In this document: positions 1 through 10,634 of the stretch, piece by piece | Layout: every line of letters begins with the position of its first letter | How positions within the stretch are numbered: the first letter of the stretch is position 1 | Assembly: GCA_036346275.1 (NCBI GenBank) | Contig: CM070713.1 | Span: 72,842,382-72,906,381, forward strand | DNA: 64,000 bases | Source of the DNA: Otatea glauca | Lineage: Eukaryota; Streptophyta; Magnoliopsida; Poales; Poaceae | Direction: 5' to 3' | Made by a program: the position numbers and the translations under genes | Notes under the pieces: generated by a model | Databases searched by the model: none | What the model saw: only the letters and a program-made list of their open reading frames with translations | Told to the model about the DNA's origin: nothing

Positions 1-360
1 TACAAGATGTGATGATGTCTGATGCCTCCATTTTTTAGGTCATGAGCATGCCTCCAGATTTACACATTTCAAATTAAGTACACCCATATGACAAATATAG
101 ATGATCTATTCTCTAGTCTCTACACCCAAAATTCGAATTTTGAATTTAAAGAAGTCTGAACAGTTTTTCATATCTCGATCCATGCCACGTAGACTGGTTC
201 CTGCTGGGAAATTGAACCCTAGCTGGATACTTGGATACTATTTCCAGTAAGAATGAATGGGGTATATGATTGAAAGCACATGAAGTCGTATCTTGAGAAG
301 TTAGAAAATGACTGAAAGAATGGCATCTACAAAAAAGGGAGCCCAATGACTCATTTGCAC
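1..360. other. SEC6 intron (left edge)
   Basis: No coding segment could be placed here. The SEC6 exon ending at 361 has a good donor (CAG|gtgcaa on the minus strand), and the next expected SEC6 segment is not visible before the window edge. The stretch is therefore read as part of an intron longer than 360 bases. Confidence 0.6.
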
Positions 361-3300
361 CTGTTCAGCATAGTTCTGTGGAAGTGCTTCCAATGTGCTG
401 CTACTTAGCTCTGATGAAAGTTCGTAGCAACGCAGGTTGTTGTTAATCTGCTCAACCAATATCAGGACCAAACAATAAGAAACTAATAGTAGCAATTGGA
501 ATCACATGGCGTTCTAAATGAAGAAAGCTACATACAAATGCACACAGAGATTCCAAACCAACATGAGAAGCTGGCTCCGCGAATCTTAGCCTCTCAGCTG
601 CTTGAAAATCAAGCATGACCTATAAAGCAAACAAGAAAATCGAATTGGCATATTTCAGTTATTTACTTTAAACCACACGAAGCAAGGCACAACAAAACTA
701 GCTAAGACCCAAATCATCTCAAAGGGTAAAAATGTAAATACCTGAATAACTGCAAGAGCAATACGATATAGCATGACATCTGTGCTATTCTCTCTAACTA
801 TCTGCACCTGCTCTGTCAATATTCTGAATAAATCTACCGCTGCAGGTGTATATAGTTTTCCATCCTCTGCACTCTTTGGTGGTTGTGTTTTGTCAGCCTC
901 CAAAATGTTACTATACCATTTCTACAGAAGTAAACGAGTAAAGATACATGAAAATCATGATTAAGTTCAATTTGAACTCAACAAATCCAAAAAAAAGTAC
1001 CTTAGTTGTTGCTTGCATACGTTCTACATACATATTCATGAGGGGATCCAGTGCACCACTTTCTGAACAAACTTGGGCAAGGGACTCGTCCACACCAAGG
1101 CCAATAAGATTATCTCGGTATTGCACAACCCAACCTGTTACCTATAGTGAGCAGTCAATTAATGTGCTTGCCATAGAAGAGAAAGAAAACAAAACAGGTC
1201 GTACACATGAATCAAGAAAAACAATATACTGACAAAGTGTTTATCTTATGGAGAATAAACCTAGGAGAATAAAAAAAATGACATTTAACCACATACCTTC
1301 AGGATATTTATATTTTGAATATCGTTTGCTCTATCACTGAGCAGTCTTAGCATCTGAATGAACCTTTCCGTATATAGGTTTACCATGAGCTGGAAAATTT
1401 CATATCTGTATAGAAACATGAAGAAGTCAGTGGATGATATGGAAACAATTATGAATCTTTCTGCAAATCAACATTTCTAAAGAGTAAGGATACCCAACAT
1501 TTTCACCCTATCATGTAAGTTTTAGGTAATACATACAAGCTGATGTATTGAAAAGTTAGAATGCAACACATATTTTGAAGCATCCAGAGAATACATATTT
1601 TGAAGCATCCCCATATACTAAAATACGAGGACATACAGTATGGTCCATCATAGGAGCTCTCAACATATATTTTCTTGTTATAGTAAACAGATTATTAATT
1701 TCTTGTGTATACAGAACAAATAGTTCTGAAGATCTCTTCCAAGGATAAGTATCATTTGTAACGATCATCAACATACCTAGGAGGAAAACATGGTGCAACA
1801 TAGTCGTAGATATCACCAAGCTCATCTCCAATCTGTATTGCATTAGGAGCAGAATAACGATACATCAGTCAGCCAGATCATTAGGTAAATCAAGAGAAGT
1901 GTGTTTTCTAAAGAAACAACAGCTATTCTTTGTCAGGTCCCAATTTGAAGAACAATTAGGATTAAGATAAATTGGTAGGGAAGAACGGAAGAATAATAAC
2001 AAAACTTTGGGTCATCTACATCAAACAAGTGCTAGGAAAAAGATGTAGACAATACTGCAGTCAAGAACTGTAGTACTGTGGATTCCATTCCTTAACAACC
2101 ACACTGGTCATTTGTTTTGAGTTCCTTAGACAATAACAAGTTAACATAACAACACAAATGAATGGACCAATCGAGTGTTGACCATAACTGCTTGAGCGCA
2201 ATGCAATCACTATAAGGAGTATTAGACTATATGTATGCATTTCTTTTCTTATAGCAAGTGTAAAAATCGGACTACTTACCGCCTTAGCTTCCTCTAAAGC
2301 TTCCATAAAATCTTCTGAGAAAACAAGCTGTGTGATAAAAAAATTAGCTACTGCTGGTAAGTAACTGTGATAAGCAGACAATAAATTCTTAAATCCAGGA
2401 TCAAATTTAGCTCTACCTCAGTGAGCAATTTGTTGAAGCGAGTCTCAACAGCCTTCCTGATACACTCATAGCATTTGTCCTTGTATCCCTTTCCCTGGAC
2501 CTTCGATTTCTCTGGTGAGCCCTTTCTTGGGGTAGATGTTGCCCCTGAACCTTTTCTGCTACAGTTGGGGAAAGGTGAGTCAAAATCATCAGTAGTCAAT
2601 AGGAGATAAACTGGTGAAAAAACTACTATTATGCATGGTTCTCCAATATGTCATTATTGATTGTTGATAAAAGATATCTAAAGACGATAAAGTAAACTAA
2701 AGAAGCACGGTTGTAAAGGGCCATATTGTGTGATACAATAGAAAAGCAAGAAAATCCATAGTAGAGGCAATTCAGCAAGTCTACAGCAAACAAGTTAATT
2801 AAATCCATACAAATATACAATGGCTCCAGAAGATACTACAATAACTCGAGTTTATTGCTCTGTTGACCCACATCTAGCCAGTCTGCAGTTTTACAGATAT
2901 GCGTATGTGAAACAGTACATTTTAGTATTGTACTGTGACCATGGTGACCATATGCTACAATCGCTGATATTTTTCCTGCCACCTTTACAGGTTGTGAATT
3001 CATTTCCTGGATTCAGGCACAAGTGCATAGATGTGCATATGCTGGTATGAACACGAAGTGCACTACATACGCCTATCTTCTGTACATTTGTAATAGCATG
3101 AAAGTAAAGCGTACTAACAAAACTTGTGTCCTGAAAGATGCTATGACTTTGCTCCTCTGAAACATCAAAGATGTCAAATTTGATATCATACTGCCTACAG
3201 GAAGTACAGAAAAATATGTGAAGAGAAGAAAGAAAATAACATACTTTGCAGTTCTACGTTGGTTTGTTATTGTTGCCATAGCGCCTGCACCCACAGCCTC

Positions 3301-6300
3301 AGCTGCTTCTTCTGCAAGCTGTTGATCTAGGACCTCTTGCATTTCAACAACCCTGAAATAAGAATGTGCATTTGTAGGATCATGTGCAACAATACATATG
3401 TGTGTGAAATAAAAAATTACTAGGAAGCAAAGACACAATGGACTAATATTTTCAATAAATTATTTCCCTGGTAAATCAATAAATAGTCTTTCATCCAACA
3501 AATGGAACTGAAAAAAGAGGAGGATGAGGGGGGGGGGGACAAAATAAAATGCTGGCAAAAGCAGTATTTAACTATGAGCCATTCCAACCGATCAACATTC
3601 AAGACTTGACTATAAAAAAATGTAGTACATATTAAAGAATGAGCCATACCTTAAAGCTCGAACCAACGTCTGAGGGCTGCAAAAGAAAAAAAACAGAATG
3701 GAAGTATAAATACAAGGGTATATTGTACATGAGATGCCTTTAAATACAATTTGAGCAGGTATAGCCTAGTTTACCTTTGGAATATTGGTCAACCCTTTTT
3801 TGGATAAAATATACAGTACGAAAATGATGAAGAATCAACAAGGATACAAAAATGATGAAGAATCAACAAGGCTGATTTACTTAACAAAACTATCTACAGT
3901 CTAATGAAAGCATGTGCCGATCAGAAGAAGTTCTAAAACATCATAGGTCGCATCTTTATGATTGACCAGAGCTATAGTAGGATTAAGAGTTTGTACATAA
4001 AGAGGAAAAATCGATGTTACTTGGACACGGACACGGGAACTGGAATCGACTCGGATTCGGGGTGTCTGATTCAGCGAAAAAATTTGAACACGGGAAATGC
4101 TACTCAGAATCGGACACAGATGTCAGAATTCGACTCAGATTCAAGGTGCCCGATTCAGCAAAAAAATTTGGACACGAGTATCAGAGTAACACTGGGGAAA
4201 ATGCCTTGCACATTAGAGTACTTATTATATCTGCGGCAAACCCCCCAGCAACAATCCCATGCTTAAAAAAAGGTAACAGGAAAGTCAACAGGGTACTTTA
4301 ATTATAGAATTGCCCATACTTGTCTCTAGGGGTTGTTCGGTTCATGTCACACCAATGCAAGGAATTCTAAGACTTGTCTCATCCTTACAAATTTGTCTTG
4401 CTCAAAGGAAAAAAATATTCTTTCAAAATGTAAAGCTGTACTTTTATCTGTACGTTGAAGTAACTTGACTCTTGTGAGAATTAACATTTGGTGCCTTCCA
4501 CAAGGCATATATGAGATAAAATTTAAGACGAGACCAAAATATGAGGATGCCAACAAATCATCGCCTCAGTTTTCATAAATACATTTAAGACAATTCAGTC
4601 ATTTACCATGTTAACTAGCAAAGAGAAATTGCCTGATAACATAAATAGTACCTTTCTTTCGAAAGTTTGAAAAAGTTAGTGATATGGCCCCATAATGCCT
4701 TTTCAAATGTTTCCCATGTTTGATCAACATCTTCAAAGTACTCTCTGTGGAAAGAAAAGAATCCATCAAGTTAATTACAGTTATGTGTTTCATTGCAATA
4801 CAGGCTAGAAAATGATTTAACATCTATTGTTAATCCTAAAAGGATTTGCTATCATACTGCAGGCAATTTCATTCCGAAAATTGTATGTAGAAAGGATCAC
4901 TTCTGCGGATCTTATAAATCTACACACGTCATCCTAAAACGGATCGATAGAGGATCATAAGTTTTCTTTTCTTCAATTAGTTTTTTTATTAGGCTACCAA
5001 TTATAGTACTATTACTTCTGCACTGGAATTCCTTCTCTGGGTGGTGGCTACAGTCCCGGAAACAGGTGCCAAAGCAGGCAAGGAGGGGACTCGATACCCT
5101 CATAATTTTGATAGCTTGGATTATTTGGAAAGAGAGAAATAGCAGGGTGTTCAATCACAAGCACGCCCCTGTAGATCAGGTGGTGCAGTGCATTCAGGAG
5201 GAAAGCAGGCAATGGAGCATAGCAGGAGCAAAATGTCTAGCCACATTGCTGCCGCAATAGTCGTCCCCCGTAGGGTAGATAGGTCGCAAAAATCATTGCT
5301 GAGAGTTAGGCTCTAGAAAAGGTTTACCAGGCTTCAGGTCATGACCATAGCCGTCTTGTATTGACCTCTTATTTACTGACTTGCTTTCTATCTCAATGAA
5401 AAAACATGAAAGCCTTTTGCGTGTTCTAAAAAAAACACAAACACCGTTCATGATCGAAGGTAAATAAATAAGCTACATGTTTTACAGATGGGAGTACACT
5501 TCAAACATAGACAGTGGTTGGTTGAGTACAGCTGCAGATGCAGTGCAGTAGAAACTTCTTTTAAGTTTTAACAAAAGCGTGCGAGTGGTAACTACTGATT
5601 TATGTGAGCTCAGACTGAACCAAACCTCTGTTAGAAATACTTAGCTTATTCTAAGTAGAAAGGCAAAGGGAAAACAAAAAACAGGGATGATGTGTCGCAT
5701 ATAATTTATAATTATTAATCTTATCTAGTTGTAAGGGGAAAAACTCACCTCAATCGGTCAACTTCTTCCTTATGAGATCCAGCAGTAGCTAAAGCAAAAC
5801 GTCTCTTTCCATCAAGAGCTGTTAATCTCTAGTTTCAACACAAGCAAGATCAGACAGCAAAGTAAGATAAATAGGACATCACCATTATGATATCCAATCA
5901 TGGTGTTAAACAATAAGTCAAAGAGAAAAAAACAACCTCATAAGTGTGAATTAACTCTTTGTCATCTCTTAAGGAATCACGTGCTGCAGCTGCTTCAACA
6001 GAAATGGACATCATACCTCCCACATCCTACCAGACATTAACAATCAATATATCGGAAAATTACTCAATAACTTTGTTAATTTGATCTATTGATAAGTAGA
6101 ATTATAATACAATGCTATTGTTAAATTAAGGTCAGCAAACCTTTAAAGTTGTGTTCAGGTTGTTTCTTGCATTGCTAAGAAGCTTGATCTTGTCATGATT
6201 CTCGATTAATGTTTGACACTCCTGGCACAACCTGCCATTCATTTATGATAAATAGGACTAAGAAATGAAGAAAAAAATACAACCTCAAGAAAGTGGTCTT

Positions 6301-6453
6301 GCAGATCAATCATGCAAAAGCATACGAAAACGTGGAAATCAAGATAATTAGCTCACTTGTCTATATCTATGAAGTTCTCACGTAGTTTGTTTATTGTTTC
6401 CTGCGATACTGCAAGAGCATTGATGCCAGCATGGGCTTGCTCGACCTATCAGT

Positions 6454-6501
<48 letters not shown>

Positions 6502-7498
6502 CAGCAGTCAGACAAGAAGTCAGGAATGCAAATGACGGTAGTAGAAACAGTAATTCGAGCGGATTCAAAAAGTAATTAATAATAGTATTCAAAATCGATA
6601 AGTTTGGCAGCTCATAGTAGATATGACCTGTTCTGCCACCATTGTACTGAGTTGTGCATCATTTGTCTGAAAATTTTGAAAAGAGAGTCAGACAATCAAG
6701 AGGTACATAAAGTGATCAACATAAAACATACTCATAACAAGGAGGATGTATGTATGCCCAGCCCAGATAATTTTTACAAAAAGAAAAACATATTTTGGCA
6801 TCCTTTCTTTCTTTCTTTCTTTCTTTATTTAACCTTTATGTCTACGATTAAGCATGCCAAGCAATGTCCAGGCCAAAACTTGGGAACTGAGAAAACTTCA
6901 CCCAAATCTTTTAAGGGATGACCAATCTAGTTTACAAAATCTATACTTCATGAGTATCTTCTAAAACTCTTTTGATCAGAGGCAACCCCTATAAAGAATG
7001 TGGGAATAACAGCACCGACACAAACAAGCCTATGTCAAGTTTACCAAAAGAAAAAGAATAATCAGAGCGGACATAAGACTGAATTAGCCAAAAATGGCAA
7101 AACTAAGCATTGCGGTGATCAGAAGTTTGTTCTTTTAAATTATGCAAGCAATTTGAATATTTCAAAATTGCAGGTTGAAATTTCTTCGTTTGGATTATTC
7201 AAGCATTTGCCTAAGAGGAAAACAGCAAGCGGGCACACTAAACATAAGAAGAAAAAAAGCAATAACATAAAGAGTCAAAACCATCGCATCTCCCTTATTT
7301 TTGTTCCTAGGTCTTTTCTCCACAATTGGCGGCGTCACGGCCAGTAAAACCGGGGTTTGAAGGGGATCGCATGACCTGCTGCCGCACGAGGTAGTCGGAT
7401 TTGATGGAGACGATGGAGGAGAGGAGCTCCGGGAGCGGAAGCAGCTTCGCCACCTCGCGCACCGCCGCCTCTTTCGCCTCGATGCCCAGATCCTCCAT
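361..7498 (-). CDS. SEC6: Exocyst complex subunit SEC6, 5' 17 exons (partial)
   Basis: SEC6 (EXOC3 in animals) is a core subunit of the octameric exocyst, which tethers secretory vesicles to the plasma membrane. Exons, 5' to 3' on the minus strand: 7376-7498, 6628-6666, 6357-6445, 6141-6231, 5937-6026, 5749-5828, 4652-4744, 3650-3676, 3245-3352, 2417-2555, 2280-2327, 1777-1832, 1297-1405, 1001-1141, 742-921, 536-619, 361-447. All joints have GT-AG borders and keep phase, giving 528 codons without a stop. The start ATG (7496-7498) opens MEDLGIEAKEAAVREVAKLL, matching the plant SEC6 N-terminus. Other family-like stretches are RENFIDIDKLCQECQTLIE and PAAVDLFRILTEQVQIVREN. Roughly the last quarter to third of the protein lies left of the window. 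The exons show no disabling change, so the gene is probably functional. Recognition rests on remembered family similarity; exon borders are inferred by eye. Confidence 0.93.
4048..4178. repeat. Two-copy 84-bp-spaced repeat in SEC6 intron 7
   Basis: A segment of about 47 bases at 4048-4094 recurs at 4132-4178. Both copies contain gattcagc(g)aaaaaaattt followed by g(g/a)acacg. The differences are mostly transitions. It lies in the intron between exons 7 and 8 and has no visible coding role; it may be a fragment of a transposable element. Confidence 0.6.
5030..5435 (+). mobile_element. 5'-truncated LINE (non-LTR) tail in SEC6 intron 6
   Basis: The plus strand encodes the C-terminal tail of a plant L1-type LINE ORF2 (zf-RVT region). 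It reads WWLQSRKQVPKQARRG from about 5039, then LIILIAWIIWKERNSRVFN, with a stop near 5260. The noncoding 3' end runs into an A-rich tail at 5427-5435. The insertion is antisense to SEC6 and truncated at the 5' side. The left border is approximate and no target duplication was resolved. Confidence 0.75.
6459..6498. repeat. (AT)n microsatellite beside SEC6 splice acceptor
   Basis: A perfect AT run of about 40 bases lies in the SEC6 intron between exons 2 and 3. On the minus strand it ends 13 bases before the acceptor of exon 3, in the position of the usual pyrimidine tract. Confidence 0.95.
6807..6828. repeat. (TTTC)n short tandem repeat
   Basis: About five consecutive ttct/tttc units within SEC6 intron 1. 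No function is suggested. Confidence 0.85.
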
Positions 7499-9344
7499 GA
7501 CCGCCGGGCACCGCCGCCGCCGCCCCCGGCCTGCCTCGCCCTAATCGAGGCAGATGGGTGTCCGGCGGGGTGGTAGGAGAAGGGCGCGGTGGGGATGGGA
7601 AATGGAGAACGTACAGAAGGCGTGGTGTAGTTTCCGTCCTGGTGGTTGACGTGAAAACTGACCTTGCCCAGCTGGTTCGCCAACAAAAATCGACCGATAA
7701 ACCATAAAGTTCAAATATAAATTTAAAAAAATTTAACAAAAAGAGTAAAAAAATTGATTTTTTTTGAGGTCACGAGGCAATTATAATAATGCTATAAAAC
7801 TTTCAGATAATTATCATATTTGTATATTTTAAAAAAATTCTGATAGTAATACTGTCACAATATATGCTCTTCAGTTTTTTATTTTCTAGGGACACAAAAT
7901 GAAGTCTAATATTTATTAAACTTTTTGTGTGATGTTATAACGTAATTACAATTATGTTGTAAAATTTTTAGATGATGATCATATATGTGTATTTTTAAAA
8001 AATTTAAAAGTGCTATTATCATTGTATATGCTCTTCAGTTTTTGATTTTATATAGGTACTAAATGAAGTCTAATATTTATGAAAAATTTATTATATAATC
8101 CTTTGACACTATTTATGGTTAAATTAAAATTTAAGAATATAAAAAATCTTTAAATATTTATAAGAATTTGACAATGTCTTTGTTCATTTTCATTAATTGT
8201 TGTTTTGGATTTTTTAGAAGTAATAAATTAATTCAAAAATTATTTAATTTTTTTTGAGGTGTTTGATAGATTAATTGGGATTTTTTGTAAATTTTCAAAG
8301 TAAAAATTGCAATTTTTTCTTGCATTTTCACCATTTTCTCTTCTGTCGTTGGTTTTCGACCTTTTCGACCGGTTTTCAGTTTTTTTGAATCAGTTTGATT
8401 ACCTGTTTGACTTTTGCAAATCAATAGATTTTTACCGAATTTTGGTCGGTTTTCGCGAAAAACCGGTGCCGACCAGATACCGGTTTTCGAATGCAAAACG
8501 AAAATGTGAACCCTAGATGGGTTGATGACTGACTAACGGGGAGAACAGGGGTGCGATATCTTACACTTTCTTTACAGAAATTCACTTCATAGTAATTTTC
8601 ACTCCTATATAAATTCTACTCTTGTATTTACTTTCTTTTCTCAAAAATGTGTATTTAAGCCTTATTTGGTTTTGTCATGATCATGGCTGGATGGGCAGGA
8701 TTTTAGTTCAGATTTCCGGCCCATCCATATAAACCCCGATTGGAAATAGGTCTTTTAAATAAGGTCTTAGTTTTGTAAATCGAGTTTTTTAAAATAGATT
8801 CTTGTATTTAGCTCTAGTGATATTGCTACATGAAAATATTTTTTGTAATAAAAATCTCCTGGGTGTAAACTTCCTATAAAGGTTTAACCATCTGAGTGGT
8901 ATGAGTAATAAACTGAGGTTGTTTGGAATACAGGAATTCTACCAAATAACGTATAATTTTTTGAGAAAGTCTATGAATTTCCCATGCTTCCGATAAGGCC
9001 TGAGATAAATAAATAAGGTATACGTGTTTAAAGCTCTATGCTCCACTAAGAACACATAAATTGAAAAAAAAATACATGAATTTATCATGTCCTCTAGATT
9101 TCTATTGGACAATTCCTTTGTTCTAATTTTCAAAGGACCTCGTATGGATTTTTCGTATAGGATTTAAATCCTCTAAGAACCATCCACTTTTCCTTTGTTC
9201 GAAATAAGGTCTCACCTTTTGCTTTATGCTTCTTCTTCTTTTTTATTTGTGTGTGTTAGAGGATTGGTGTTTCTAATTTTATTTTGTGATTTTTCATGTT
9301 CTGATTTTTATTTTGCTTCCTAAAATGAACGTATATATAAGAAA
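7499..9344. other. SEC6 upstream region and intergenic DNA
   Basis: About 100-150 bases upstream of the SEC6 ATG are GC-rich and likely hold the 5' UTR and promoter. No clear TATA box was found. From 7745 the sequence becomes very AT-rich and contains an array listed separately. At 8900-9220 there is MITE-like sequence (a ggttgtttgg start and ccttatttcg-type inverted text near the end), but its borders could not be settled. No gene was found. Confidence 0.5.
7780..8520. repeat. AT-rich degenerate tandem array with ttcgaccgg-type edge
   Basis: A unit of about 155 bases occurs at 7780-7925 and again at 7932-8095. Shared text includes tatgctcttcagtttttat, then aatgaagtctaatatttat. The array runs into a segment at 8340-8490 rich in ttttcgaccgg and ccggttttcg words. 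It resembles the array at 23.52-24.87 kb in composition, phrasing and edge motifs, so both may belong to one repeat class. No coding potential was seen. Confidence 0.6.
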
Positions 9345-9877
9345 GGAAAAAGTCTATATAATATCTCGAACTTTGCTCGAAAGTCCGCCCGGTACCCCGA
9401 ACTATGAAACCGAACATTTGACCCCTAAACTTGGTAATCCGGTGAAATAACACCCTGATCTGGTTTCGTATAGTGGTATTGCCTGCGTAACATGATGAGT
9501 ATGTGGCTTTACCATGTAGGATGACACGTTGGACTTTAGATGAATGATAGGTGGGGTTCAAAGGGGCATCTCTTCCAAATCAAAATAGAGAGGGATGGAG
9601 CTATAAGGGCCGACAGCTATAGAAGCATGATTAAGAGCTCAACTGAATAGAAGCCCAAGTGGGTCATACCTGTCATTGACCTAACTCGGCTAGTGTACCA
9701 TCCTACATGGAAAAGAATGTCCACTCATTGCGTCACACGAACAATAACACTATGCGAAACCGGGTCTAAGGTGTTATTTGAACCAAATTGCAAAATTCAA
9801 GAGAATGACTAGTTTCATAGTTCGGAATGCTGGATGGACTTTTGACCAAAGTTCGGGATATTACGTGGACTTTTTCC
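9345..9877. mobile_element. Mutator-type foldback MITE (long TIRs)
   Basis: The two ends are long imperfect inverted repeats. The left starts GGAAAAAGTCTATATAATAT and the right, reversed, starts GGAAAAAGTCCACGTAATAT. Both continue with ...CGAACTTTG...AAAGTCC...CGAACTATGAAAC..., and pairing extends for roughly 200 bases. Flanks TATAAGAAA and TATAAAACA may be a diverged 9-bp target duplication, as for Mutator-like elements. It has no transposase gene. Confidence 0.75.
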
Positions 9878-10634
9878 TATAAAACATGCTTAGGCCATAC
9901 TCACCAAACACAATTGTAGAGACAGAAAAATGCAAAAACAAACTAGCTTAATGGAATACTAGTTCATGCCTAACTTGTCCAATATCATGCATTGCAAGAG
10001 ACCAAGAACGGTTGGGATCTTAATCGAAGAGGTGAGTTGCTTCGAAAATTTATCCGGCATGTTTGGTCTTGTATTATTTCCCGTGAACATGTATACGTAA
10101 TCATGGGGCGCACGAGCTCTAGCGAATGCTGTGCTACTCTGGAGCAAGGTTCACTAGTCAGCTCTAGATTTTGTACTGAGCTGGTGTCTTGGTGGCTCGC
10201 GAGATAGCGAAAGCGTACCGGGGTAGCAGACGTATCCAAGCAAGCAATACTTACCGCATGAGTAGCAGGCGTATTTCGCCCGTACGCGGCGTACAAAACT
10301 AATTAGAACAATAGTGGCAAATGATAACAGTTCTCAGCTGTCAAGACCACCCATTGCTCAATCGAACATTAGATAGGTTCGGGCGCAAGCAAATCGAAGA
10401 TAGATATCGATGATTACAGTAAGGATTCATGGTGAAAGCACAGTAGGTTCACGGTGCCACGTGCAAGGCAAGCACCGTCCAAACAAAACAACTCCGTCCT
10501 GGACGAGTAGCGCACGGACACTGAATTTCACATCCTACGGTAGGTTGGTTTATACATGTACTACGGCTTCTGGACAAAAGAAAAGGGTAAGAGTAGCTGC
10601 AGGGCACATTATACTTGCGCTGACTTCATTCTAG
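9878..10634. other. Intergenic, likely includes 3' UTR of the RING gene
   Basis: No gene was recognised. The stretch just left of 10635 probably carries the 3' UTR of the minus-strand RING gene. Small open frames here have no recognisable features. Confidence 0.4.

Noticed and set aside
4014..4301. Open frame in SEC6 intron 7 as a small gene
   Set aside because: It is produced by the 84-bp-spaced repeat and has no start context, homologous phrase or codon signal.
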